Origin: Pseudomonas oryzihabitans
GTDB taxonomy: Bacteria; Pseudomonadota; Gammaproteobacteria; Pseudomonadales; Pseudomonadaceae
DNA: 64,000 bases
Assembly: GCF_014522265.1 (NCBI RefSeq)
Contig: NZ_CP017024.1
Span: 1,764,001 to 1,828,000 of the forward strand
Direction of reading: 5' to 3'
A program made the position numbers and the translations under genes. Of this stretch, positions 26,809-34,255 are shown piece after piece; within the stretch, counting starts at the first letter, position 1; every line of letters starts with the position of its first letter. The notes below the pieces were generated by a model that searched no databases, was not told the origin of the DNA, and saw nothing but the letters and a program-made list of their open reading frames with translations.

Positions 26809-26875
26809 CGCGCACGTTAAACTGCGCGGCTGGATCACCATCCTGTTGTCTGACGATACCCACAAGGTTTTTCCA

Positions 26876-27883
26876 TTGATCGAATTCCACGCTGTCCACA
26901 AGACGTACCGCACGCGCGGTCGCGAGGTCGCGGCGCTCCAGCCGGTCGACCTGAGGATCGAAGCCGGCGAGATCTTCGGCCTGATCGGCCATTCGGGTGC
27001 CGGCAAGAGCACCCTGCTGCGCCTGATCAACCGCCTCGAAGCTCCCAGTGGCGGTCGCCTCCAGGTCGATGGCGCCGAGGTCACCACCCTGGGCTCGACC
27101 GAGCTGCGCGATTTCCGCCGTCGCATCGGCATGATCTTCCAGCACTTCAACCTGCTTTCGTCCAAGACCGTGGCGGCCAACGTGGCCTTGCCGCTGGAAC
27201 TGGCCGGCGGCCGCTCGCGGGCGCAGATCGGCCAGCGGGTCGAGGAACTGCTGGCGCGGGTCGGCCTGTCCGACCAGGCGCGCAAGTACCCGGCGCAACT
27301 CTCCGGCGGTCAGAAGCAGCGCGTCGGCATCGCCCGCGCCCTGGCCACCGAGCCGAAGATCCTGCTCTGCGACGAGGCCACCAGCGCCCTCGATCCCCAG
27401 ACCACCGCCCAGGTGCTGCAACTGCTCGCCGAACTCAATCGCGAGCTGGGTCTGACCATCGTGCTGATCACCCACGAGATGGACGTGATCCGCCGCGTCT
27501 GCGATCGCGTCGCCGTGCTCGATGGCGGCGCCGTGGTGGAGCAGGGCACCGTCGCCGATGTCTTCCTGCACCCGCAGCACCCCACCACCCGCCGCTTCGT
27601 GTTCGAGGCCGAGCATCAGGACGAGACCGAACTGGCCGACGCCTATGCCCATGTCGAAGGCCGCATCCTGCGGCTGACCTTCCGCGGCGAAGCCACCTAT
27701 GCACCGCTGCTGGGCCACGTCGCCCGGGAGACCGGTGTGGACTACAGCATTCTCGGCGGGCGCATCGACCGCATCCGGGACGAGCCCTATGGCCAGCTCA
27801 CCATCGCCCTGGTGGGCGGTGACCTGGACGCCGCCCTGGCTCGCTTCCAGGCCGCCGACGTCACCGTGGAGGTCCTGCGCTGA
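26876..27883 (+). CDS. metN: Methionine ABC transporter ATP-binding protein MetN
   Basis: ATPase of the D-/L-methionine importer MetNIQ. I place the start at TTG 26876, which gives [11 protein letters not shown] and 335 residues, the usual length, with AAGG eight bases upstream. A TTG at 26846 would add ten residues. Walker A is GHSGAGKST (about 38-46), the signature is [15 protein letters not shown] (about 140), and Walker B is [13 protein letters not shown]. The C-terminal 90 residues form the NIL domain ([19 protein letters not shown]), which in MetN binds methionine and causes transinhibition. Its stop overlaps the metI start. Confidence 0.95.
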   Translation: MIEFHAVHKTYRTRGREVAALQPVDLRIEAGEIFGLIGHSGAGKSTLLRLINRLEAPSGGRLQVDGAEVTTLGSTELRDFRRRIGMIFQHFNLLSSKTVAANVALPLELAGGRSRAQIGQRVEELLARVGLSDQARKYPAQLSGGQKQRVGIARALATEPKILLCDEATSALDPQTTAQVLQLLAELNRELGLTIVLITHEMDVIRRVCDRVAVLDGGAVVEQGTVADVFLHPQHPTTRRFVFEAEHQDETELADAYAHVEGRILRLTFRGEATYAPLLGHVARETGVDYSILGGRIDRIRDEPYGQLTIALVGGDLDAALARFQAADVTVEVLR

Positions 27884-28548
27884 TGGACGAACTCTTCAGC
27901 AACATCGACTGGGCCGAGATCTGGCAGGCGACCCAGGACACCCTGGCCATGCTTGGCTGGTCCATGCTCTTCACCCTGATCCTCGGCCTGCCGCTGGGCG
28001 TGCTGCTGTTCCTTACCAGCCGTCGCCAGCTGCTGGAACAGCCGCTGGTCTACGGCATCCTCTCCTTCGTGGTCAACGTGCTGCGCTCGGTACCCTTCAT
28101 CATCCTGCTGATCCTGATGATCCCCATCACGGTCTGGCTGATCGGCACCTCCCTGGGCGTCGAGGGCGCCATTCCGCCGCTGGTGGTGGGCGCCGCGCCC
28201 TTCTTTGCCCGGCTGGTGGAGACCGCCCTGCGCGAGGTCGACCGCGGCATCATCGAGGCGACCCAGGCCATGGGCGCCAGTCTCTGGCAGATCGTCACCC
28301 GTACCCTGTTGCCCGAGGCCCTGCCCGGGCTGATCGCGGCCACCACCGTCACCGCCATCGCTCTGGTGTCCTACACCGCCATGGCCGGGGTGATCGGCGG
28401 CGGCGGCCTCGGCGATCTGGCCATCCGTTTCGGCTACCAGCGCTTCCAGACCGACGTCATGGTGGTCACGGTGCTCTTGCTGCTGGTGCTGGTCCAGGTA
28501 CTGCAGATGGTCGGCGATCGCCTCGTCGCCCATTTCAGTCGTCGTTGA
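27883..28548 (+). CDS. metI: Methionine ABC transporter permease MetI
   Basis: A 221-residue inner-membrane permease with five hydrophobic segments. The cytoplasmic coupling loop is VDRGIIEATQAMGASLWQIVTRTLLPEA (about 120-147, in part). It is followed by the MetI-typical SYTAMAGVIGGGGLGDLAIRFGYQRF. The ATG overlaps the metN stop by one base (TGATG), so expression is translationally coupled. metQ begins 45 bp downstream. Confidence 0.96.
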   Translation: MDELFSNIDWAEIWQATQDTLAMLGWSMLFTLILGLPLGVLLFLTSRRQLLEQPLVYGILSFVVNVLRSVPFIILLILMIPITVWLIGTSLGVEGAIPPLVVGAAPFFARLVETALREVDRGIIEATQAMGASLWQIVTRTLLPEALPGLIAATTVTAIALVSYTAMAGVIGGGGLGDLAIRFGYQRFQTDVMVVTVLLLLVLVQVLQMVGDRLVAHFSRR

Positions 28549-28593
28549 TTCAGGCCTCATCCACTCGAAGGTTTTGCACAAGGAAAATCCCCG

Positions 28594-29382
28594 ATGTCGC
28601 TGAAACGTACCCTGCTGTCCCTGGCCTTCGGCCTGGGTGTCGCCACCGCCGCCCAGGCCGCCGAGACCCTGACCGTCGCGGTCAATCCGGTTCCCCATGC
28701 GGAGATCCTGGAATTCATCAAGCCGCAGCTGGCCAAGGAAGGCGTGGACCTCAAGATCAAGGTCTTCACCGACTACATCCAGCCCGATCGCCAGACCGAT
28801 CAGAAGCAGGTGGATGCCAACTACTTCCAGACCAAGCCCTATTACGCCAGCTACCAGAAGAGCAATCCGAGCAGCGACCAGGTGCCGGTGGTGGCGGTGC
28901 ACGTCGAGCCCTTCGGTGCCTATTCGCAGAAGATCAAGGACATCAAGGAGCTGAAGGACGGCGCCACCGTGGCCATCCCCAACGATCCGAGCAACTCCGG
29001 TCGCGCGCTGCTGCTGATCGCCAAGCAGGGTCTGATCACCCTGAAGGATCCGAGCAACGTCACCGCCACCCCGCGTGATGTCGTCGAGAATCCCAAGCAC
29101 CTCAAGTTCAAGGAACTGGAAGCCGCGACCCTGCCCCGGGTGCTGAACCAGGTCGACCTGGCGCTAATCAACGCCAACTACGCCCTGGAAGCCAAGCTGG
29201 TGCCGACCAAGGACGCCCTCTTCATCGAGAGCGGCGAGTCGCCCTACGCCAACCTGCTCTATACCCGCGCCGACAAGGCCAATGACCCGGCCATCCAGAA
29301 GCTGGCCAAGGCCCTGACCACCCCCGAGGTGAAGCAATTCATCGAGAAGAAGTACCAGGGCGCCGTCGTTCCCGCCTTCTGA
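28594..29382 (+). CDS. metQ: Methionine-binding periplasmic protein MetQ (first copy)
   Basis: A 262-residue NlpA/MetQ-family solute-binding protein. The signal peptide ends in AAQAAE with no lipobox cysteine, so this copy looks freely periplasmic, unlike the lipoprotein of E. coli. Family sequences include VPHAEILEFIKPQLAKEG, QKQVDANYFQTKPY, DPSNSGRALLLIAKQGLI and LPRVLNQVDLALINANYALE. A second copy follows immediately. Whether the pair differ in ligand (D/L-methionine, sulfoxide, dipeptide) cannot be read from sequence. Confidence 0.94.
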   Translation: MSLKRTLLSLAFGLGVATAAQAAETLTVAVNPVPHAEILEFIKPQLAKEGVDLKIKVFTDYIQPDRQTDQKQVDANYFQTKPYYASYQKSNPSSDQVPVVAVHVEPFGAYSQKIKDIKELKDGATVAIPNDPSNSGRALLLIAKQGLITLKDPSNVTATPRDVVENPKHLKFKELEAATLPRVLNQVDLALINANYALEAKLVPTKDALFIESGESPYANLLYTRADKANDPAIQKLAKALTTPEVKQFIEKKYQGAVVPAF

Positions 29383-29397
29383 GCCTCAGCTCCACCG

Positions 29398-29425
29398 CCG
29401 TCGACGCCCGCAGAGGCGCCGACGG
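29398..29425 (+). other. Intercistronic hairpin between the two metQ copies
   Basis: An 11-bp stem with one mismatch (29398-29408 with 29415-29425, loop of six) lies in the 68-bp gap between the two binding-protein genes. There is no T-run, so it is more likely an mRNA-stability or attenuation structure than a full terminator. Confidence 0.5.
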
Positions 29426-29450
29426 TTCCACCCCGCTTTAGGAAACTGCC

Positions 29451-30227
29451 ATGAAGAAATTGCTCGCCACCGCCGCCCTGCTGGCCGCCAGCCTGACCGC
29501 CCACGCCGCCGAGACCCTCAGCGTCGCCGCCACCCCGGTGCCCCACGCCGAGATCCTCGAATTCGTCAAACCCCAGCTGGCCAAGGAAGGGGTGGACCTG
29601 CAGATCAAGGTCTTCACCGACTACGTGCAGCCCAACCTGCAGGTCGCCCAGAAGCGCCTGGACGCCAATTTCTTCCAGCACCAGCCCTACCTGGACGAAT
29701 TCAACAAGAGCCGTGGCACCGACCTGGTAACCGTCGCCCAGGTGCACGTCGAGCCCTTCGGCATCTACTCGCAGAAGATCAAGAAGCTCGACGAAGTCCG
29801 CGAAGGCGCCGTCGTGGCCATCCCCAGCGATGCCACCAATGGCGGCCGCGCCCTGCTGCTGCTGGAGAAGGCCGGGCTGATCAAGCTCAAGGACAGCGCC
29901 AACATCCTCGCCACGCCCAAGGACATCGCCGAGAATCCCAAGCAGCTCAAGTTCAAGGAGCTGGAAGCCGCGACCCTGCCGCGCGTGCTGAATCAGGTCG
30001 ACCTGGCGCTGATCAACACCAACTACGCCCTGGAAGCCAAGCTCAACCCGACCCAGGACGCCCTGCTGCTGGAAGGCAAGGAATCGCCCTACGCCAACAT
30101 CCTGGTCGCCCGCCCGGACAACAAGGACAGCGACGCCGTGCAGAAGCTGGCCAAGGCGCTGAACACTCCGGCGGTGAAGCAGTTCATCGAAGAGAAGTAC
30201 AAGGGTGCCGTGGTGCCGGCGTTCTGA
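29451..30227 (+). CDS. MetQ-family binding protein (second copy)
   Basis: A 258-residue paralogue of the preceding protein with the same fold and motifs: VPHAEILEFVKPQLAKEG, QKRLDANFFQHQPY, DATNGGRALLLLEKAGLI and LPRVLNQVDLALINTNYALE. The signal peptide ends in TAHAAE, again without a lipobox cysteine. The two proteins end almost identically (KQFIE-KY-GAVVPAF), indicating tandem duplication within the operon. A strong terminator follows. Confidence 0.93.
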   Translation: MKKLLATAALLAASLTAHAAETLSVAATPVPHAEILEFVKPQLAKEGVDLQIKVFTDYVQPNLQVAQKRLDANFFQHQPYLDEFNKSRGTDLVTVAQVHVEPFGIYSQKIKKLDEVREGAVVAIPSDATNGGRALLLLEKAGLIKLKDSANILATPKDIAENPKQLKFKELEAATLPRVLNQVDLALINTNYALEAKLNPTQDALLLEGKESPYANILVARPDNKDSDAVQKLAKALNTPAVKQFIEEKYKGAVVPAF

Positions 30228-30249
30228 GCGCCGCCTGACGCTGCCTGAC

Positions 30250-30284
30250 ATGAAAAACGCCGGCCCAGTGCCGGCGTTTTTCAT
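30250..30284 (+). terminator. Bidirectional terminator between metQ copy 2 and hipB
   Basis: A perfect 15-bp inverted repeat (30250-30264 with 30270-30284) has a CCAGT loop, five A residues on the left arm and five T residues on the right. It serves the met operon on the plus strand and hipB on the minus strand. Confidence 0.9.
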
Positions 30285-30289
30285 GGGGC

Positions 30290-30565
30290 TCAGCGGCGTT
30301 TCAGAGGTATGACGCCCATTCCCAGACCAAAGGGCCGAAAGACCGCCTGCAGCGTCGCCAGGGTGGGATTGCCTTCGTCCTGCTCCAATTGTCGTAGGGT
30401 GCGCAGCGAGATACGGGCCATGCGCGCGAAGTCGGTCTGGGTAAGGCCGGTGATCTCGCGGCGCAGGCGCCGGACACCGGCGCCCAGGCTCAGGCGTCCA
30501 CTCTGTAATCCCTCACGGATATCATCCAGCGTACGTTGCCGCCGCTCTTGATCGTCAAGACTCAT
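30290..30565 (-). CDS. hipB: HipB-like XRE-family antitoxin
   Basis: A 91-residue DNA-binding protein. Residues about 28-85 form a Cro/CI helix-turn-helix (TQTDFARMARISLRTLRQLEQDEGNP in part, with FRPFGLGMGVI at the end). An N-terminal helical arm of about 25 residues precedes it. The start overlaps the end of hipA by four bases, so the antitoxin is translated after the toxin, the reverse of E. coli hipBA order. It probably neutralises HipA and represses the operon through the three palindromes upstream of hipA. The name follows context; the family alone would allow other XRE regulators. Confidence 0.85.
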   Translation of the reverse strand: MSLDDQERRQRTLDDIREGLQSGRLSLGAGVRRLRREITGLTQTDFARMARISLRTLRQLEQDEGNPTLATLQAVFRPFGLGMGVIPLKRR

Positions 30566-31887
30566 AGCAGCCCTGCCTCGCGCAGATGGCTATCCAGGCG
30601 CCGCAGCGGAATTTGCGGATGCTCCCAGGTAGTCTGCGGCAATACCGGTTGCAGTAGGTCCGGCAGGGCACGGAGCACCTCGGCGCTCTTCTTGAGGGCA
30701 TCCCACAGCCGTTCCGGATCGTCCCACTCGGCCAGTAGCCGACAGGCTGCATGCCAATCGACAACGCCGGCCTGTTCGACGGGCATGGGCCATTTGCTGG
30801 TTCGGGTGATGCCTTGTTCGTCCATAACCATGGGGGCGAGGTCGTACAGGGGGGCCAGACGAACACCACGCTCATCGCGCAGGATGGCGGTATTGCGACC
30901 GTGGTTGTCACTGTTGCCCAGCAGTTGATTGAGCAGGTCACGCCGCAGGTAATCATCCAGCAGCGCCGGTATCCCCTGGTCCTGATTGGCTGCGCGCCAA
31001 ACCCTGGTCAGGGCACCGATGGCGTCAAGATGATTCAGATAGCTACCGGGTACCAGAGTGTGAGTCAGGGAATAGAGGGATTCAACGGCCAGACGCTCCA
31101 CCCCTCGGGGGCTGGTGCAGCGGTCGAAGCGTGGCATCCAGAGGCTGGGACGTCGGCCTTCTTCCAGGGCGAGTCCGCTGGCGGAAACAGTCTCCAGTCC
31201 TAGGGCGTTCAGGGCTTGATAGTAGCAGTGCTCGCTGCGCAGGATGTCCTGGTCGGTGGCGCTGGCTCTGTTGCGTGGGAATTTCACCAGCCAATGTCGG
31301 CAGGCCAGGTCATCGGGCAGAGTGGCATCCGGATGGAGCAAGCCCTGAGGATCTTCCGCCAGCAGCAGCTTGGGTGCATCGCCACCTGCACCGGTTGCAC
31401 CGCCGATGGCAGCACCTTGCTCATAGGCATATTCCAGAAAGCCCTGATCGCGAGCGACGACCTGTTCACGGGTAAAGCCCACGGAGAGTGTCTGCGCAGG
31501 CTCATCTAGCGACTCACGAATTCGCAGATGGCCGATGGGCGCTGGCGTGCAGCGGGATAACAGCTGAAAGTCGGTCTGAGCAGCTTCCTCTGTGCTCAGT
31601 CCAAGGCGAGGGAGCAGAAAACGGCGAGCGGCGCCGGCCGGGAGAATGTCATGGAGAAACGCCGGCCAATGGGGCAGGCGCTCGACCTCCCAGCTCAAAG
31701 GCAGGTTAGCGCTCACTGCGGCAGCCGTAGGCGTGCCGAAATCGTCGAGATGATCGCTCAGGTAGGCAGCCAGATAGCTGAGGGTGCAGGCGCCTTGTTG
31801 GGGACCTTGCCTGGGATCATCGAAAACCAGGCGCAAGGCATCATGCCAATGCCCGGTCAGATAGGTTTGAACCACCAGCGTACTCAC
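30562..31887 (-). CDS. hipA: HipA-family serine/threonine kinase toxin
   Basis: A 441-residue HipA-type kinase. The N-terminal domain (about 1-110) precedes a glycine-rich nucleotide loop, GGATGAGGDAPKLLL. The ATP-lysine strand HWLVKFPR and the catalytic loop LLGNSDNHGRNTAIL (N-x-D-N-H-x-x-N) follow, then the metal-binding LAPLYDLAPM. The core motifs are intact, so it is probably active; E. coli HipA phosphorylates glutamyl-tRNA synthetase. The serine autophosphorylation loop of E. coli HipA is replaced by the GGATGAGG form. The start is GTG 31887 with GGAGG upstream. hipB overlaps its 3' end. Confidence 0.92.
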   Translation of the reverse strand: MSTLVVQTYLTGHWHDALRLVFDDPRQGPQQGACTLSYLAAYLSDHLDDFGTPTAAAVSANLPLSWEVERLPHWPAFLHDILPAGAARRFLLPRLGLSTEEAAQTDFQLLSRCTPAPIGHLRIRESLDEPAQTLSVGFTREQVVARDQGFLEYAYEQGAAIGGATGAGGDAPKLLLAEDPQGLLHPDATLPDDLACRHWLVKFPRNRASATDQDILRSEHCYYQALNALGLETVSASGLALEEGRRPSLWMPRFDRCTSPRGVERLAVESLYSLTHTLVPGSYLNHLDAIGALTRVWRAANQDQGIPALLDDYLRRDLLNQLLGNSDNHGRNTAILRDERGVRLAPLYDLAPMVMDEQGITRTSKWPMPVEQAGVVDWHAACRLLAEWDDPERLWDALKKSAEVLRALPDLLQPVLPQTTWEHPQIPLRRLDSHLREAGLL

Positions 31888-31896
31888 GGACGACCT

Positions 31897-31914
31897 CCGG
31901 CAATATACTGCCGG
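31897..31914. promoter_or_regulatory. hip operator 1
   Basis: CCGGCA-ATATAC-TGCCGG has perfect 6-bp arms with a 6-bp spacer. It begins 10 bp upstream of the hipA GTG and touches its ribosome site. It is centred at 31905.5. Confidence 0.65.
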
Positions 31915-31939
31915 TGAGTATCAGCTCTTGACGTAATAT

Positions 31940-31955
31940 CGGCAATATAGTGCTG
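31940..31955. promoter_or_regulatory. hip operator 2
   Basis: CGGCA-ATATAG-TGCTG repeats operator 1 with a nearly identical spacer and one arm mismatch. It is centred at 31947.5, exactly 42 bp from operator 1. On the minus strand it includes a TTGCCG that can serve as a -35 for hipA. Confidence 0.55.
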
Positions 31956-31981
31956 TAGCAACGGTTCTCAGGAATAAAATT

Positions 31982-31997
31982 AGGCATTAAATTGCCG
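31982..31997. promoter_or_regulatory. hip operator 3
   Basis: AGGCA-TTAAAT-TGCCG is a third copy with GGCA/TGCC arms and the same 6-bp spacing. It is centred at 31989.5, again exactly 42 bp from operator 2. It overlaps the last codons of the MFS gene. Confidence 0.5.
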
Positions 31998-33156
31998 TTT
32001 TAGCGGTAACCGGCACGCTGCCCCGGCGGCTGACGATCACCAGCAGCACGGCGGCGCCGATGGCCATCAGCAGCGGCACGGCATGGCCGGTGAGCCACTG
32101 GCTGGCGGCGCCGGTGACCAGCGGACCGACCAGGCAGCCGAGTCCCCAGAGCTGGGCGATGCAGGCATTGGCGCTGACCAGTTCGGCATCGCGATAGCGC
32201 TCGCCGACCAGGATCAGCGCCAGGGTGAAGAGACCGCCGGCGGTGGCGCCGAACAGCACCAGCAGCGGCCAGACGCCCGGGGTGTGCAGCAGCAGTGGCA
32301 GGGCCAGGCTGACCGCCAGCAGGCCCAGGGTGCAGCCCAGGAACAGCCCCTGGCGTGAGAGGCGGTCGGCGAGCAGCCCCAGCGGCAGTTGCAGCAGGGC
32401 ATCGCCCACCACCACGGCGCTGACCATGTACAAGGCCAGCTGCTGGCCGAAGCCCTGGTTGAGGGCATAGACCGGCAGCAGGGTAAGGATCATCGCCTCG
32501 AAGCAGGCGAACAGCGCCACCGCCCAGGCGATGGCCGGAGCGCCGCGGCAGAAGTCCAGCAGCGCCCGCCAGGCCGCGGTATGGCCGCCGGCCGCCGGCG
32601 CACCCCGGCGACCGAGCAGCAGGGTGGCGCCGCCGAGCATGAGCAGGGCACCGAGCCAGAAGCCCTGGTCGCCTTCGGTACCCAGCACCCCCAGCAGCAG
32701 CGGGCCGGCCAGCTGGCTCAGGGCATAGCTGCTGCCATAGAGGGCCACCAGGCGGCCGCGCCAGCGATCGGTGATGACCTGGTTCATCCAGCTTTCACCG
32801 AGCACGAAGATCAGCGTGAGGATGGCGCCCAGGGCCAGGCGCAGCAGCAGCCACAGCAGATAGCTGGGCAGCAGCGACAGCAGGATCAGCGAGGCGGCGC
32901 CCGTCACCAGGCACAGCTGCATCAGCCGCGGTGTGCCGACTCGCGCGGCCAGGCGTCCGGCCAGGCTGGCGCCGGTGAGGATGCCGAGGGCCGGCGAGGC
33001 GGCCATGACGCCGATGGCGAAGCTGCCATAGCCCCAGCCCTCCAGCCGCAGCGAGACCAGCGGCATCGACAGGCCGATGGCCAGGCCGACGCTGATGACG
33101 CTGCCCAGCACGGCGAAATAGATGGCCCAGGGCATGGGCGCTGATGAGGAATTCAT
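31987..33156 (-). CDS. MFS transporter, YcaD-like
   Basis: A 389-residue major facilitator with about twelve hydrophobic segments. The inter-helix motif GRLAARVGTPRLM follows helix 2, and LGESWMNQVITDRWRGRLVALYGSSYALSQLAGP (in part) lies around helices 4-5. This resembles the YcaD/UMF-type MFS group of unknown substrate. The C-terminal half repeats the fold (LPLGLLADRLSRQGLF). Its last codons overlap hip operator 3, so HipB binding could touch its 3' end. No regulator or enzyme nearby hints at a substrate. Confidence 0.88.
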   Translation of the reverse strand: MNSSSAPMPWAIYFAVLGSVISVGLAIGLSMPLVSLRLEGWGYGSFAIGVMAASPALGILTGASLAGRLAARVGTPRLMQLCLVTGAASLILLSLLPSYLLWLLLRLALGAILTLIFVLGESWMNQVITDRWRGRLVALYGSSYALSQLAGPLLLGVLGTEGDQGFWLGALLMLGGATLLLGRRGAPAAGGHTAAWRALLDFCRGAPAIAWAVALFACFEAMILTLLPVYALNQGFGQQLALYMVSAVVVGDALLQLPLGLLADRLSRQGLFLGCTLGLLAVSLALPLLLHTPGVWPLLVLFGATAGGLFTLALILVGERYRDAELVSANACIAQLWGLGCLVGPLVTGAASQWLTGHAVPLLMAIGAAVLLVIVSRRGSVPVTAKTAI

Positions 33157-33308
33157 GGGCGCAGCCTAGCTGATGGAGACAGGGGGTGGACAGTCGCCAG
33201 GCGCAATCATGGCGCTCCGGGTATCAGTCGGGCTCCGGCACGGTTGGCCTTTGCCAGGCTTTCGCGTAGCGTTCGCGCTACCTGAAGCCGGTTGGGAGAT
33301 AACAGAAC

Positions 33309-33476
33309 ATGCGGAAATGGCAGTGCATCGTGTGCGGCTATATCTATGACGAAGCCCTGGGCTGGCCGGACGACGGCATCGCGCCGGGGACGCGCTGGGA
33401 GGATGTGCCCGAGGATTGGCTGTGCCCGGATTGCGGCGTGGGCAAGGGCGACTTCGAGATGATCGCCATCGGCTGA
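33309..33476 (+). CDS. rubA: Rubredoxin
   Basis: A 55-residue electron carrier with a single Fe(Cys)4 centre. Both CxxC pairs are present: [19 protein letters not shown] at residues 6-24 and [13 protein letters not shown] at 39-51. The aromatic core (W4, Y11, W37) is typical of the AlkG2-type rubredoxins of pseudomonads. These usually pass electrons to alkane hydroxylases or other oxygenases from a rubredoxin reductase. No reductase gene is adjacent. ATG 33309 is preceded by GGGAGATAACAGAAC, a moderate ribosome site. A bidirectional terminator follows, shared with the HU gene. Confidence 0.95.
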   Translation: MRKWQCIVCGYIYDEALGWPDDGIAPGTRWEDVPEDWLCPDCGVGKGDFEMIAIG

Positions 33477-33509
33477 TCACCCCGCTCCGCGTCCTCCACG
33501 CGGACACAA

Positions 33510-33537
33510 AAAAGGCATCGCAGAGGCGATGCCTTTT
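33510..33537 (+). terminator. Bidirectional terminator between rubredoxin and HU genes
   Basis: A 12-bp perfect stem (33510-33521 with 33526-33537) has an AGAG loop and AAAA/TTTT at its ends. It serves both convergent genes. Confidence 0.88.
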
Positions 33538-33568
33538 GGCTGCAGCGGCGATCCGTGCCGCCTCATGT

Positions 33569-33844
33569 TCAGCCTTCGATGCTGTCCTTCAGCGCCTTGC
33601 CGGGCTTGAACGCCACCGTGTTGCTCGCACGAATCTTGACCGGCTCGCCAGTCTGGGGATTCTTCCCCATGCGGGCACCGCGGTGACGCGGCAGGAAGGT
33701 GCCGAAGCCGACCAGGGTAACGCTGTCCTTGCGGTGCAGCGCATTCGCGATCTCGTCCAACAGCGTGTTGAGCACGACGTTGGCCTGTTCCTTTGGAAGT
33801 CCGACTTTTTCAGCGATCACCGTCGCCAATTCAGGCTTGCGCAT
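33569..33844 (-). CDS. HU-family DNA-binding protein
   Basis: A 91-residue histone-like protein. From ATG 33844 it begins MRKPELATVIAEKVGLPKEQ. It contains the HU/IHF signature stretch VGFGTFLPRHRGARMGKNPQTG, including the beta-arm that wraps DNA, and ends KPGKALKDSIEG. It is closer to the divergent pseudomonad HU paralogue found near rubredoxin genes than to HupB or IHF. A frame extending seven residues upstream is less likely, because AGAGGT sits correctly for 33844. It is expected to bend DNA without sequence preference. Confidence 0.94.
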   Translation of the reverse strand: MRKPELATVIAEKVGLPKEQANVVLNTLLDEIANALHRKDSVTLVGFGTFLPRHRGARMGKNPQTGEPVKIRASNTVAFKPGKALKDSIEG

Positions 33845-34255
33845 AGCTACCTCTCGTGGGGTCATTTTTAGCCGTGTGGGCGTCGCATGGCTTTCCTGGC
33901 AAAGCGATTACCCCGAGATAGAGGGTGGCCCGACACAAAGATCGTTGGTGCGACAAAAGTCGAACCAGATAGCGTTATAAGGCAAACCCGAGAAGAGCGA
34001 AAGTTAATTAGCAGACTATTAGCCGTTGGTAGGATGACCGACGCCAACTTGGGCATTTATCAGTCAATTCAGGCGCTTTTTGTGGACAGAATGTCCACTT
34101 TATGGGGTGGCCTTTGCATGTCACTGGGACGCTGCGAGGCTCTGGCAAGCCAGTATCGCGATCAGCGATCGCGCTGGCGGTCCGGCCCTCCGTCGGCGGA
34201 CCCTGGCGCTGGATGAAGCGTGGCGGAGCGCCGCCTGGCTGCTCCGCCACCCGGA
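33845..34255. other. 411-bp intergenic region between HU and SulP genes
   Basis: No convincing gene. It contains the HU leader and promoter, and a perfect hairpin/palindrome GTGGACA-GAA-TGTCCAC at 34082-34098 flanked by T-rich sequence. A perfect 10-bp stem GTGGCGGAGC/GCTCCGCCAC at 34220-34250 lies just after the SulP stop. The last is placed like a SulP terminator but lacks a T-run on the minus strand. Confidence 0.6.
33974..34002 (-). promoter_or_regulatory. Possible HU gene promoter
   Basis: On the minus strand TTTCGC (34002-33997) and TATAAC (33979-33974) are separated by 17 bp, within an AT-richer stretch. The distance to the HU start is 130 bp. Confidence 0.35.

Noticed and set aside
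30562-31887. HipBST-type three-gene system
   Set aside because: Only two genes are present, and the kinase carries its own N-terminal domain.
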